A stretch of DNA of 64,000 nt from Mucilaginibacter sp. SJ (GCF_028993635.1 NZ_CP118631.1:744001-808000), one strand, 5' to 3'; counted from the first letter of the stretch, positions 1 through 10,026 are shown. Program-made: numbers and translations. The notes: a model not told the origin generated them from the letters alone.

Positions 1-344
1 ATAGATACAATGCCTCTTATCTTTTCAGGAGTTTAAAAAACAACATTATCAATTTTTACAAAAAAGATTCGGTCCGGAAAAAAAGTATGGATAACCTGTT
101 GTACGTGGAATATGGCGACCAATATACTCACGAAGACAGTTTAATAGCAAAGGAGCTTTCTGTTGTAATTGAAGGAGAGATCCGGGAACTGCCAAAAAAA
201 ATGCAGGAAGTTTTTATTTTATCGAGGCAGCAAAACTTATCTGTTAATGAAATTTCAGAAGCCCTTAACATCGCCCCCCGCACTGTTAAAAACCAGCTAT
301 CAAACGCATTGAAAATATTACGGACAAAGCTGGGGATATTTTGA
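1..344 (+). CDS. ECF RNA polymerase sigma factor, 5'-truncated by the window edge
   Basis: The reading frame is open from base 3 with no stop, so the ATG at 87 is internal and the true start lies upstream of the window. What is visible is the end of the region 2-4 linker (around YNASYLFRSLKNN) and all of sigma region 4. Region 4 has the helix-turn-helix LSVNEISEALNIAPRTVKN, preceded by the typical LPKKMQEVF motif of FecI-like sigma factors. The protein should direct RNA polymerase to the SusC promoter downstream once released by the FecR-like anti-sigma factor encoded next (starts at 521, gap 176 bases). Family and role are well supported. The target promoter is inferred from gene order only. 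Confidence 0.9.
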   Translation, partial: RYNASYLFRSLKNNIINFYKKDSVRKKSMDNLLYVEYGDQYTHEDSLIAKELSVVIEGEIRELPKKMQEVFILSRQQNLSVNEISEALNIAPRTVKNQLSNALKILRTKLGIF

Positions 345-520
345 AAAACAATTAAGATACCCCAAATTACATTACCGCTTTACTGCTCATAATGAGTGTC
401 AATATTTTATTATAAAAATTGAAAATTAATCTGGTACCAAAACCAGTTGGCTTTGTATATACTATATCAAAGCCAAAAAACTGCCTTAGCGGTTGAGATA
501 AACTTAAAATACTAATCATA

Positions 521-1399
521 ATGATAAAATGGCGCAAGCCCGGCCGTGGCCTTTATCCCGGAGATGACCATCTTCAGGATGAAAAAGCTATGCAGGCTAT
601 AGAAAAGGAAATGCTTTATCAGATCCATAAAGAAATTTATGGCAAATGGCATTTTATAAAAATATCAGCAGCTAAATATGCCATCGCCGCTTCACTGGTA
701 TTAATGTGCAGCGCGGTGCTTTTTTATTTCAAATTGTCTGTTAAAGATAAAGCTGCCATGATTGCTGTTACAGCAAAAAAAGGCAATCTCAAGACAATAA
801 CCCTTCCCGACGGATCAACTGTATGGCTAAACTCAGGCTCAACAATTAAGTTTCCTGAGCGCTTTGGAAAAACCAGGGAGATACAATTGGTTAATGGTGA
901 AGCTTACTTTGATGTAAAGCATGACAGATCTTCGCCTTTTATAGTTCATTACGGCCGTTTACATGCACAGGTATTGGGCACGGCATTTAACGTTAAATTT
1001 TATAAGAACATCAGCGACGTAAGGCTGACAGTTACCAGGGGGCGGGTTGCGGTTGGTAATAATGCCGAGAATTTTGGTGTGCTTACACCAGATAAAGAGA
1101 TTATTTATGACCAGGAAAAGGCTACCCATCACATCAGGACCATTGATGCTGAAAAGGTAGCGGCCTGGAAATCAAGTGAAGTTAATTTATATAATGTTTC
1201 ATTTGATGAGTTGGTGATGAGGCTGGAAAACACCTATGGTATTCATATAAACTATAACCATAAAAATATTGATCATTTAACCACAACTATTCACTTTTCA
1301 AATAACAATACACTACCATATGTGCTGGAAATCATTAAAACCATCCATCATTTAAATTATGTTTTGAAAGGAAAGGAGGTTTACCTGGCAAAAAACTAA
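521..1399 (+). CDS. FecR-family anti-sigma factor
   Basis: The protein has 292 residues. A short cytoplasmic N-terminus (about 50 residues) is followed by one transmembrane segment (about 53-70, YAIAASLVLMCSAVLFYF). A periplasmic FecR domain follows (about 86-180, with LPDGSTVWLNSGS and NGEAYFDVKHD), then a DUF4974-type C-terminal domain (about 218-290). It lies between the sigma factor and a SusC transporter with an STN domain, the standard Bacteroidota trans-envelope signalling order: SusC senses substrate, FecR passes the signal across the inner membrane, the sigma factor is released. The cytoplasmic part is shorter than in the two other FecR proteins of this window (TM at about 73-91 and 75-93). 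No better upstream start was found. Confidence 0.93.
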   Translation: MIKWRKPGRGLYPGDDHLQDEKAMQAIEKEMLYQIHKEIYGKWHFIKISAAKYAIAASLVLMCSAVLFYFKLSVKDKAAMIAVTAKKGNLKTITLPDGSTVWLNSGSTIKFPERFGKTREIQLVNGEAYFDVKHDRSSPFIVHYGRLHAQVLGTAFNVKFYKNISDVRLTVTRGRVAVGNNAENFGVLTPDKEIIYDQEKATHHIRTIDAEKVAAWKSSEVNLYNVSFDELVMRLENTYGIHINYNHKNIDHLTTTIHFSNNNTLPYVLEIIKTIHHLNYVLKGKEVYLAKN

Positions 1400-1419
1400 T
1401 ACAGTTAAACCCAGAAAGC

Positions 1420-1452
1420 CAATACCCCCGAAGCCAGGCTGCAGGGGTATTG
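1420..1452. other. Hairpin at FecR-SusC junction 1
   Basis: A 9-bp perfect stem (CAATACCCC with GGGGTATTG) encloses a 15-base loop in the 138-base gap between fecR and susC. No T-run follows, so it is not a standard intrinsic terminator. A role in mRNA processing or in raising susC transcript level relative to fecR is inference. Comparable hairpins lie at the two other FecR-SusC junctions of this window. Confidence 0.55.
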
Positions 1453-1537
1453 ATAGAGAGTGCAGATATAAATTATTGGCAGGTTCCAAGCTAATCCAAT
1501 AATTCATATAGTTTTTAAGAACAAAAACCTCGTAAAG

Positions 1538-4500
1538 ATGAAAAAAAAATCGACTAAATTTTTTAATTTTTTCATGAAGGTATCAATTATTGCTGTGGTT
1601 AGTTCCATGGTATTTTGCCAGATATTGCTTGCTAAACATGCAAAGAGCCAGATTTCAGATTTCCCCGTAAAAATTGCGTTTGGTAACGAATCATTGCAAA
1701 ACTCAATTGATAAACTCGAAAAACAAACCAATATTAAGTTTTCTTACAACCCCGATGAATTAAAAGGCTATAAAATAAACCCGCGTAAATTCAATGACGA
1801 GCCATTGGGTAAAGTCCTTAATTACTTATTCGCTAAAACCCGTTTGTCATATAAAGAGATAAATACCGGAATTGTAATTTATGATAAATCAGCTTCTGTT
1901 AAATCCAGTACACCAACCAATAAAACCAATGAGCAAAATATTGAAGCTGCAGATATTACAGTTACTGGTAAAGTAACCGATTTAAATGGCGGATTGCCCG
2001 GTGTTTCTGTAAGTATAGAAGGCGGAGGAAGAGGAGTGATCACCGACCCCAAAGGCGATTATACTATTAAAGTGCCCGCCGATGCCACGCTGATATTTTC
2101 TTCAGTTGGTTATAAAACGCAAAAAGTGGCGGTAAATAATCAAACAACTATCAACGTAACTATGATAAGCGACCTGAAATCTTTAACTGATGTTATTGTG
2201 GTTGGTTATGGCGTCCAGAAAAAGTCAGATGTAACAGGTTCTATAGTTTCAGTTAGTGAACAGTCGCTGCGTGATGTGCCGGCCGCTAACATTGGTCAGG
2301 CTTTACAGGGGCAGGCCGCCGGCGTGGATATTCAGAAAAGCGGAGGTAATAGCCATCCGGGTGCATCGCCGTCTATTTTAATCCGCGGAAGCCGGTCAAT
2401 AAATGCTTCCAACTCCCCCCTTATTGTAGTTGACGGGATCCCGTTTAATGGTAGCCTTAATGATATTAATCCCGATGATATTATCTCGTTAGAGATTTTA
2501 AAAGACGCTTCATCTACAGCTATTTATGGTTCGAGAGGTGCAAATGGTGTTTTACTTGTTTCTACGCGCAGGGGTAAAAAGGGCGGTGCAGCTGCTATTA
2601 CCTATAGCGGATATGCCGGCTTTAACAAGCCGCTGGGCCAGTATTATATTATGAACGGAGCCCAGTTTGAAGATTTAAAAAAATGGGGCCTGATCAACGG
2701 TAACCCTGGCAAATATACAGGCATTGATGATCCGGCATTTTTAACCGATGGCTCTTTTGCCCCACAGGAGGTGGCTTCTATAAAAAGTGGGCGCAGTACC
2801 GACTGGCAGAAACTTATTTATAAAAACGGCTTTGTAACCGATCATCAAATAGGTGTTGCAGGAGGGAACGATCTTACCCAGTATGCCATATCAGGCGGAT
2901 ACTACAACGAAACGGGGATCTATTTCGGCCAGTCGTTTGTACGTTATTCTATTAAACTGAGTGTAGATCAGCAATTGGGTAAATATGTAAAGGTTGGTTT
3001 AAGCAGCTTAAATACCTTAAGCTATACCAACGGTGAAAACGCGAACCCACTTGGGCAGGCCTTAAGGGCAAGTCCGCTTTCAACACCTTACGATGATGCT
3101 ACCGGCAAACTGGTAGGTTTTACCGCCGGGAGCGCTAACCAGGTATGGAATCCGCTTGCAAATTTTGTTCCGGGTGCTGCTATTGAAACTCGCAAAAGAT
3201 TTGGAACTTTTACAACAGCTTACCTCGAAGCCAGCCTTGCACCTGGTTTAAAATACAGGTTTAATGGCGGTGCTGAAATAAGGCCTGATATTTACGGCAA
3301 CTACTACGCCAGCGCTACCACAAATAACCTCGGCGGTGCATCAACAGCAAATAACCAAAGTACTTACAGCTATAATTATACGCTTGAAAATATATTGACT
3401 TACGATAAAGTATTTGCGCAAAAACACCATATTAATTTTACGGGCCTTTACAGTTTACAGGAGAGCCAGTCACAATCAAACTCCTTTAGCTATAATAATA
3501 TCCTGTCAGATGGGGTCCAGTATTTTAACCCGCAGTACGGGGCTAATCTAAACGGCTCCGGATCATATTCTAAGTGGGATATTATCTCGTATATGGCCAG
3601 GGTAAATTATGGTTATGCCAATAAATACCTGCTTACCTTAACCATGCGTTCAGACGGATCGTCACGCCTGGCGCCTGGCAATAAATATCATGTATTCCCT
3701 TCAGCAGCAATTGCATGGAATGTTACGAAAGAGCCTTTTTTAATGAACTCAAACGTACTTTCAAACCTCAAATTAAGGGCAAGCTATGGTACCGTTGGTA
3801 ATACTTCTATTAATCCTTACCAAACATTGGGTGCTTTATCATCTGTTACCTATAATTTTGGCTCTACAAACCTTACCGGGGCTTATCCAACAAATGTTCC
3901 TAATCCAAACCTCACATGGGAGTATACTTCTACATTAAATGCGGGTGTTGATTTCGGGCTTTTCCAGGGGCGGGTTACGGGCACGGTTGAAGCCTACCAT
4001 CAGTATACCAGGTCATTACTGCTACCATTATCATTACCGCCAACCTCGGGCATACCAAACAGCATTTTAACTAATGTGGGTCAAACGCAAAATAAAGGTA
4101 TCGAAGTAAGTATAAGCACTATCAATTTACCGGGCAACGGCAGGAACACAGTTAGCTGGAGCACCAATTTTAACATCGCATTTAACAGGGGCAAAGTAAC
4201 CAAATTAGCAAGCGGGGTTACCCAGGATATTACAAACGGTTTGTTTGTGGGCCAGCCTATTAATGCCATATTTGATTATAAAAAAATCGGTATCTGGCAA
4301 AATACGGCTGCAGATACCGCCCAGGCTAAAAGCTTAGGTCTTACAACCACCGGTACAGGTTCTGTAATTGGCACTATCAGGGTAGAGGATGTAAATAAAG
4401 ATGGAAAGATAAGCGCTGCCGACAGGGTTGTGCTTGGGTCAGATCAGCCAACTTATACAGGCGGTTTTACTAACCGCATTGGTTATAGAGGATTTGATTT

Positions 4501-4936
4501 TACGGTAGTGGCCGCTTACAGGGTGGGGGGATTAATTACTTCCAAAATGTTCCAGAGCGGAAGCTTTATTAATACCTTCCAGGGTAATTACAATAACCTG
4601 AACGAGGATTACTGGACACCAAGCAATCATCAGAATTACTATCCTAAACCAAATTCTGCTTCAACCAATACGCCTTACTCATCAACGCTGAGCTATTTTG
4701 ACGGTACCTTTCTTAAAATCAGGAGCCTTACTTTGGGCTATAACATGCCCGAATCGATAACAAAGCGTATTAATGCACGGTCGCTAAGAGTATATGCTAC
4801 GGCCCAAAATCCGTTTATTCTTTTTTCTCCGTATCGTAATACTTATCATGGTTTGGATCCGGAAACAGCCGGAGCTTTAAACGTAGATACGCCTCCTACA
4901 AAGTCATTTACATTCGGTATTAACATGACACTTTAA
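1538..4936 (+). CDS. SusC/RagA-family TonB-dependent transporter with STN domain
   Basis: This 1132-residue outer-membrane protein imports glycans together with the SusD lipoprotein encoded 11 bases downstream. Domain order: signal peptide (about 1-36); STN domain (about 40-115, FGNESLQNSIDKLEKQTN); carboxypeptidase-like beta-sandwich (about 143-210, TGKVTDLNGGLPGVSVSIEG); the motif DVIVVGYG before the plug; plug (about 228-330, with NIGQALQGQAAGVDIQ, LIVVDGIPFNG and SRGANGVLLVSTRRG); then the 22-strand barrel. The STN domain is the part known to contact FecR in sigma-regulated transporters, which fits the two genes upstream. The length is normal for SusC with an extra STN domain. The substrate is probably a pectic oligosaccharide, judged from the hydrolases that follow. 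Confidence 0.95.
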   Translation: MKKKSTKFFNFFMKVSIIAVVSSMVFCQILLAKHAKSQISDFPVKIAFGNESLQNSIDKLEKQTNIKFSYNPDELKGYKINPRKFNDEPLGKVLNYLFAKTRLSYKEINTGIVIYDKSASVKSSTPTNKTNEQNIEAADITVTGKVTDLNGGLPGVSVSIEGGGRGVITDPKGDYTIKVPADATLIFSSVGYKTQKVAVNNQTTINVTMISDLKSLTDVIVVGYGVQKKSDVTGSIVSVSEQSLRDVPAANIGQALQGQAAGVDIQKSGGNSHPGASPSILIRGSRSINASNSPLIVVDGIPFNGSLNDINPDDIISLEILKDASSTAIYGSRGANGVLLVSTRRGKKGGAAAITYSGYAGFNKPLGQYYIMNGAQFEDLKKWGLINGNPGKYTGIDDPAFLTDGSFAPQEVASIKSGRSTDWQKLIYKNGFVTDHQIGVAGGNDLTQYAISGGYYNETGIYFGQSFVRYSIKLSVDQQLGKYVKVGLSSLNTLSYTNGENANPLGQALRASPLSTPYDDATGKLVGFTAGSANQVWNPLANFVPGAAIETRKRFGTFTTAYLEASLAPGLKYRFNGGAEIRPDIYGNYYASATTNNLGGASTANNQSTYSYNYTLENILTYDKVFAQKHHINFTGLYSLQESQSQSNSFSYNNILSDGVQYFNPQYGANLNGSGSYSKWDIISYMARVNYGYANKYLLTLTMRSDGSSRLAPGNKYHVFPSAAIAWNVTKEPFLMNSNVLSNLKLRASYGTVGNTSINPYQTLGALSSVTYNFGSTNLTGAYPTNVPNPNLTWEYTSTLNAGVDFGLFQGRVTGTVEAYHQYTRSLLLPLSLPPTSGIPNSILTNVGQTQNKGIEVSISTINLPGNGRNTVSWSTNFNIAFNRGKVTKLASGVTQDITNGLFVGQPINAIFDYKKIGIWQNTAADTAQAKSLGLTTTGTGSVIGTIRVEDVNKDGKISAADRVVLGSDQPTYTGGFTNRIGYRGFDFTVVAAYRVGGLITSKMFQSGSFINTFQGNYNNLNEDYWTPSNHQNYYPKPNSASTNTPYSSTLSYFDGTFLKIRSLTLGYNMPESITKRINARSLRVYATAQNPFILFSPYRNTYHGLDPETAGALNVDTPPTKSFTFGINMTL

Positions 4937-4947
4937 ATTTAAATAAG

Positions 4948-6657
4948 ATGAAAAGGATATCTATATATTTATACACCTGTTTGTTTTTAGGTCTGATAAC
5001 AACGGCTTGTAAAAAAACACTGATAGAAGACCCGAAATCAACACTTACACCCGCTTTTTTTACAACAAGCCAGGGCTTTCAGGCTGGTCTCACCGCGGCT
5101 TATGCAGGATTTAGAACTATTTGGGGCCCCGATACCTATTTTGAAATGACCGTTCCGGGTACCGATGAATTTATTGCAGGTAACGACGGCAACAACGGCA
5201 TGGTAAAATATAACAGTAACTTTAATACCGCCGATGGCACTGTAGCCACGATCTGGAAAAATTGTTACACCTATATCAATACTTGTAATGGTTTAATCGG
5301 TAGTGTCCCGGCTGGTATTGACGCTACATCGGCAACAAGCATGGTCGGTGAAGCCAAGTTTTTGCGGGCGAATTACTACTTTATATTAGTTCAGTTTTGG
5401 GGCGATGTCACTTTAAACAAAACATTCCAGTCGGTGCCCACAACGTCGGCCACGAGGGCTAAAATGGCCGATGTATATGATTTCATAGTTCAGGATCTGA
5501 AAGATGCCATAGCAGTTCTTCCGGCAACCCCTTTAACCAATGGCGTGCAAACCGGCAGGGCAACAAAAGCGGCAGCCATGCACATGCTCGCAAAAGTATA
5601 TTTAACAAGAGCGGGTTCATCGGCCAAACAGGCAGATGATTATAAAAATGCTTACAATACAGCAATAGACCTGATAACCAATGTTGCACCCGCAGGCGGC
5701 ATGAAATTGCAGCAGGATTTTGGAAAGGTATTTGCTGAAGGCAATGAAGCCAACAGTGAAATATTGTGGACTGTACAGCACACAACTACATTGGCTTATA
5801 ACGGTTCGGCTACACAAAATAACAGTGGCCCCGATAACCTGCTATGCCATTTATTTGTGCCTAAGTATGAAGTGCAGCCTGGTATGCAGCGCAGTACCCT
5901 TTATGGGCGCCCTTACATTCGTGTGGTGCCCACACATTGGCTAACCGATACCGTATTTAGCGAAAGGGTTAATGATCAGCGTTATAATAAAACTTTTCAA
6001 ACAGCCTGGTTATGTAATAATGCAGCATCAATACCTACATGGTCTAATCCTCTGCCGGTCGGGGCGCCCGCCGGCGCTCAACCCGGGGCTGCTAAATTTA
6101 CAGTTGGCGACACCGCTATCTGGATGCCGGGTAAGGATATGACGTCGGCGCAAATTGCAGGTTATCGTTACCAGGTTATTCCACCTGCTAAGTATAGCAT
6201 TGCTTTGTCGCCTGCTATGATCAAATATTTTGATACCAAACGGCCCGATCAAAACTCACCCTCAAGCAGGCCCATAATTATTTATCGCTTAGCCGAAACC
6301 TATTTAATTGCTGCCGAAGCATTGGTTATGGATGGTCGTGCGGGCGATGCAGTGCCTTATGTTAATGCAATCCGCGAAAGGGCCGCTTACCCTTCAGGCA
6401 ACGCTGCGGCAATGGATATTACTGCTGATAAGCTTACGCTGGATTTCATATTAGACGAACGTTCGAGAGAACTGTGCGGCGAGCTTGTACGCTGGCTTGA
6501 CCTTGCAAGGACAGGTAAGCTGCTGGAAAGGGTAAAACTGCATAATACCGATGGTAAAAGCAATATAAAGCCATTTCATGTACTGCGCCCAATCCCGCAG
6601 ACACAAATTGATGCAACAATTACCGGTACTCCATATCCACAAAATCCTGGCTGGTAA
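4948..6657 (+). CDS. SusD/RagB-family glycan-binding lipoprotein
   Basis: The protein has 569 residues and begins with a lipoprotein signal peptide ending in the lipobox TTAC (Cys21), followed by KK. It contains the TPR-like helical SusD fold, with typical landmarks AKFLRANYYFILVQFWGDV near residue 135, RATKAAAMHMLAKVYL near 205 and a C-terminal ILDERSRELCGELVRWLDLARTG. It sits on the outside of the outer membrane as the lid of the SusC channel encoded directly upstream and captures oligosaccharides. Family assignment is firm. The exact ligand cannot be read from the sequence. Confidence 0.95.
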   Translation: MKRISIYLYTCLFLGLITTACKKTLIEDPKSTLTPAFFTTSQGFQAGLTAAYAGFRTIWGPDTYFEMTVPGTDEFIAGNDGNNGMVKYNSNFNTADGTVATIWKNCYTYINTCNGLIGSVPAGIDATSATSMVGEAKFLRANYYFILVQFWGDVTLNKTFQSVPTTSATRAKMADVYDFIVQDLKDAIAVLPATPLTNGVQTGRATKAAAMHMLAKVYLTRAGSSAKQADDYKNAYNTAIDLITNVAPAGGMKLQQDFGKVFAEGNEANSEILWTVQHTTTLAYNGSATQNNSGPDNLLCHLFVPKYEVQPGMQRSTLYGRPYIRVVPTHWLTDTVFSERVNDQRYNKTFQTAWLCNNAASIPTWSNPLPVGAPAGAQPGAAKFTVGDTAIWMPGKDMTSAQIAGYRYQVIPPAKYSIALSPAMIKYFDTKRPDQNSPSSRPIIIYRLAETYLIAAEALVMDGRAGDAVPYVNAIRERAAYPSGNAAAMDITADKLTLDFILDERSRELCGELVRWLDLARTGKLLERVKLHNTDGKSNIKPFHVLRPIPQTQIDATITGTPYPQNPGW

Positions 6658-6704
6658 AACAGAGTTAAATTCAAGGTATATACTGTAAAGTGATTAAAAA
6701 TGCT

Positions 6705-8261
6705 ATGAAAAAACACAACGCTTTGATTCGTGTTCTTTTAATTTTTCTTTTGCCCTTTTGCTTCTTTAAAGCTCAGGCAAGCAGTAATACATCGCCGGAA
6801 ACATCCCCATATAATGTAAAGTTATATGGGGCAAAAGGCGATGGAAAATCTGTTGATACTCAAAATATCAACAAAGCAATTGAAGCTGCCGCCGCGGCAG
6901 GCGGTGGAACGGTTTATTTTCCGGCAGGGAATTATTTAAGCGGTTCTATTCATCTTAAAAGTGGCATCAGCCTGTATATCGATCAGGGGGCTACTATAAT
7001 TGCCGCGCCTATTGAAGCTGCCTCAGGCTATGATGAACCCGAAGCCAAAATAGACAATAACTACCAGGATTTTGGGCACAGGCACTGGCATAACAGCTTG
7101 ATTTGGGGTGAAAATCTGCATGATATTTCCATATTAGGCCCCGGTACTATTTGGGGTAAAGACCTGGCGCGGAGCAACAAAGGAGAAGACGATAAACGCC
7201 CGAACAAAGCCATTAGTCTTTATTTATGCAGGAATGTGATTATCAGGGACATTTCCATATTGCATGGCGGCTGGTTCGGAATCCTGGCCACAGGGATAGA
7301 CAATTTTACTATTGATAATGTAAAAATGGATACCAACCGCGATGGGATGGATATTGACTGCTGCCGCAACGTACGCATTTCAAATTGCAGCATAAACTCG
7401 CCTTATGATGATGGTATTTGCCTTAAGAGCACCTACGGGCTTGGATTTGCCAGGGCTACCGAAAATGTTACCATTACCAACTGCCAGGTAAGCGGTTATG
7501 ATGAGGGCTCATTTTTAGCCGGTACTTTTACCCGCAATGAAAAAAAATACTCTGACGGTAACCCTACAGGCCGCATAAAAATGGGAACAGAATCAAACGG
7601 AGGGTTTAAGAATGTTACCATATCTAATTGCGTATTTGATTACTGCCGCGGCCTGGCCCTTGAAACTGTTGATGGATCACTTTTAGAAGATGTTACCATT
7701 ACCAACATAACCATGAGGGATATTGTAAACGCGCCAATTTTTGTAAGGCTTGGTGCACGCATGCGCGGGCCGGAAAATGCCACTGTAGGCTCGCTCAGAA
7801 GGGTAATCATCAGCAATGTGGTATGTTATAATGCCGACTATAAACATGGGGCAATTATAAGCGGGATCCCGGGGCATGACATTGAAGATTTGCGATTGAG
7901 TAATATCAGGATCTATTATAAAGGCGGAGGAACAAAAGAGCAAGCTGCACGTGAAGTACCTTCGCTTGAAAAAGAATACCCTGAACCATATCGTTTTGGA
8001 ACAATGCCTTCTTATGGCTTTTTTATCCGCAACGTTAAAGATTTAAAAGTGAACGATGTGGAGGTTAGTTATATCACTGATGATTTTCGCCCGCCATTTA
8101 TCCTTGATCATGTAACCGGCGCCGATTTTCAGCATGTTAAAGCACAAAAAGCAGTAGGCTCATCAACATTTGTTTTAAACGAGGTGAAGGATTTTAACAT
8201 CTACAATAGCCGCCCGGTCGCAGATACTAAACTGGCTAACGCGAGTAAAAAAGAATTATAA
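6705..8261 (+). CDS. Glycoside hydrolase family 28 (polygalacturonase/rhamnogalacturonan hydrolase-type)
   Basis: From ATG 6705 the protein has 518 residues and a good signal peptide (KKHNALIRVLLIFLLPF, cleaved near AQA). An in-frame GTG at 6690 would add five residues and is less likely. The body is a right-handed parallel beta-helix. GH28 signatures are visible: N211-R-D213 followed by GMDID, the DD pair D235-D236 in SPYDDGICLKS, and G-R290-I-K292. The usual GHG motif of plant and fungal polygalacturonases is not evident. This is common in distant bacterial GH28 enzymes that act on rhamnogalacturonan or as exo-enzymes. It is the first hydrolase after SusCD and probably cuts galacturonic-acid-containing backbones in the periplasm. 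A second GH28 lies at 11270. Confidence 0.9.
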   Translation: MKKHNALIRVLLIFLLPFCFFKAQASSNTSPETSPYNVKLYGAKGDGKSVDTQNINKAIEAAAAAGGGTVYFPAGNYLSGSIHLKSGISLYIDQGATIIAAPIEAASGYDEPEAKIDNNYQDFGHRHWHNSLIWGENLHDISILGPGTIWGKDLARSNKGEDDKRPNKAISLYLCRNVIIRDISILHGGWFGILATGIDNFTIDNVKMDTNRDGMDIDCCRNVRISNCSINSPYDDGICLKSTYGLGFARATENVTITNCQVSGYDEGSFLAGTFTRNEKKYSDGNPTGRIKMGTESNGGFKNVTISNCVFDYCRGLALETVDGSLLEDVTITNITMRDIVNAPIFVRLGARMRGPENATVGSLRRVIISNVVCYNADYKHGAIISGIPGHDIEDLRLSNIRIYYKGGGTKEQAAREVPSLEKEYPEPYRFGTMPSYGFFIRNVKDLKVNDVEVSYITDDFRPPFILDHVTGADFQHVKAQKAVGSSTFVLNEVKDFNIYNSRPVADTKLANASKKEL

Positions 8262-8270
8262 TTAAACAGC

Positions 8271-9554
8271 ATGAAAAGTATACTATTTAAATGGGTGATA
8301 ATTCTTACGATCCTGCCGTTGAGCATAATGCTTTATGCCTTGAAACCGGGATCAGAAGTTGTGCCCGATGCCGATAACGCCGGTTTAAAATTACCTGCAG
8401 GTTTCGGTGCCCTGAAAGTTGCCGAAACGGGTGCAAAGGCCCGGCATTTAGTAGTTACGCCACAGGGCGATATTTACGTAAAGCTTGCTAAACCCAATAA
8501 AGAAGGCAAGAGTATTTTAGTGTTACATGAAGCACCTAATGGTAAAGCCGAGCTTAAATCGGGCTTCGGGACCTATGGAGGCACAGAAGTTTATTTAAAG
8601 AACGGGTACCTTTATGCTTCGTCAAATACCGAAGTTTTCAGGTATAAGGTAAATGGCAACAATGAAGTGATTAACACCGATCAGCCGGAAAAAATCATTA
8701 CCGGGTTAAAGGCTGGCCGGCAGCATGAAACCAAATCGTTTGCTTTGGATAATGATGGCTATATCTATGTAAATATAGGTGCATGGTTTAACTCATGCCA
8801 GGAAAAGGATCGCGGCCTGCATTCGCCCGGTATACCGGGATGCCCGATACTGGATTCGATGGGTGGGGTGTGGCAGTTTAAAACTGATAAATTAAACCAA
8901 ACTTATAGCGATGGTGTAAGGTATGCTACCGGCTTACGGAATATGGTAGGTATGGACTGGAACCAACAGGACAACCAGCTCTTTGTAATGCAACATGGGA
9001 GGGATAACCTGAATAGTTCATGGCCTGAGTTGTATACCACCAAGCAGTCGGCCGAGTTACCCGCCGAATGTTTGTATGCCCTTAAAAAAGGCGATAATGC
9101 AGGCTGGCCATATATGTATTATGACCAGATTCAGCATAAAAAGATACAAGCCCCTGAATATGGCGGCGACGGAAAAAAAGAGGCTGATGCTAAGTTTCTT
9201 GATCCCGTCGTCGCCTATCCCGGCCATATGGCTCCCAACGGTTTGTTGTTTTATAACGGAAACCAATTCCCGGAAAAATATAAAAACGGGGCTTTCATAG
9301 CTTTTCATGGCTCATGGAACCGGGCTCCCGAGCCGCAGGCCGGATACTTTGTAGTTTTTCAGCCATTTAAAAATGGTAAGCCTGATGGTGATTGGGAAGT
9401 GTTTGCTGACGGTTTTTCAGGATCTCCGGAAAAAACAGCGGCCGGGCGTGCCGACCATCGTCCCTGCGGTCTGGCACAGGGTGCGGATGGTTCATTATAT
9501 GTTACAGATGATTCAAAAGGTACCATATACCGTATTATCTATCTTAAAAAGTAG
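8271..9554 (+). CDS. PQQ-type sugar dehydrogenase (glucose/sorbosone dehydrogenase family)
   Basis: This 427-residue protein has an N-terminal hydrophobic export segment (FKWVIILTILPLSIMLYAL) and a beta-propeller. The blade motifs HLVVTPQGDIYVKLAKP, ALDNDGYIYVNIG and GLAQGADGSLYVTDDSKGTIYRI are typical of the glucose/L-sorbosone dehydrogenase family. The phrase MQHGRDNLN and a C-rich loop (SCQEKDRG, PGCPI) are also family-like. Members oxidise sugars or aldoses in the periplasm using PQQ and pass electrons to a cytochrome c. A small cytochrome c is encoded 7 bases downstream, which supports a redox pair. No PQQ biosynthesis genes are in the window, so the cofactor would be scavenged or made elsewhere. 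The substrate is unknown. Confidence 0.82.
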   Translation: MKSILFKWVIILTILPLSIMLYALKPGSEVVPDADNAGLKLPAGFGALKVAETGAKARHLVVTPQGDIYVKLAKPNKEGKSILVLHEAPNGKAELKSGFGTYGGTEVYLKNGYLYASSNTEVFRYKVNGNNEVINTDQPEKIITGLKAGRQHETKSFALDNDGYIYVNIGAWFNSCQEKDRGLHSPGIPGCPILDSMGGVWQFKTDKLNQTYSDGVRYATGLRNMVGMDWNQQDNQLFVMQHGRDNLNSSWPELYTTKQSAELPAECLYALKKGDNAGWPYMYYDQIQHKKIQAPEYGGDGKKEADAKFLDPVVAYPGHMAPNGLLFYNGNQFPEKYKNGAFIAFHGSWNRAPEPQAGYFVVFQPFKNGKPDGDWEVFADGFSGSPEKTAAGRADHRPCGLAQGADGSLYVTDDSKGTIYRIIYLKK

Positions 9555-9561
9555 TAAACAA

Positions 9562-10026
9562 ATGACTAAATATTTATTGACCCTTCTTTTTGCTTTTAGC
9601 TGCTTCCAGCTCATGGCGCAAGTGAAAACCAAGGCAAACACAAATGCAAAGCCTGTTGTGAATCTTGCCGTTTCTATGGCAAATGGCAAAGCTATCTATA
9701 TAAATCATTGCTTAACCTGCCACCAGGCCGATGGAGGAGGTGTACCTAATATGAACCCTCCATTAATCAAAACATCCTATATAACAGGCAGTCATGAGCA
9801 ATTAATTAAAGTGCTGCTTAACGGGTTTTCGGAGAACGTTGATATTGACGGCGAATCATATTCAAACGTGATGCCTGCACACGATTTTTTAAAAGACCGG
9901 GAAATTGCAGACGTGTTAACCTATGTACGGAAAAGCTTCGGTAACAAGAGTAGTGCAATTACCGAGGCACAGGTAAAGGCGGTCCGAGATAAAAACAAAA
10001 AGAAGACGGCTATTAAAAACACATAA
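9562..10026 (+). CDS. Secreted class I cytochrome c
   Basis: The start is ATG 9562, 7 bases after the preceding stop. Longer starts would lie inside the upstream gene in another frame and lack a signal peptide. The 154-residue protein has a signal peptide (MTKYLLTLLFAFSCFQLMAQ) and a single haem-attachment motif CLTCH (C50, C53, H54). A later Met (M104, in NVMPAHDF) is the probable sixth haem ligand. The C-terminus is Lys-rich. It most likely accepts electrons from the PQQ-type dehydrogenase encoded just before it and feeds them to the respiratory chain. The partner relation is inferred from adjacency. Confidence 0.88.
   Translation: MTKYLLTLLFAFSCFQLMAQVKTKANTNAKPVVNLAVSMANGKAIYINHCLTCHQADGGGVPNMNPPLIKTSYITGSHEQLIKVLLNGFSENVDIDGESYSNVMPAHDFLKDREIADVLTYVRKSFGNKSSAITEAQVKAVRDKNKKKTAIKNT

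Noticed and set aside
9373..9561. Extended start for the cytochrome c gene inside the dehydrogenase gene
   Set aside because: The extension has no sense as protein and hides the signal peptide that begins exactly at ATG 9562.
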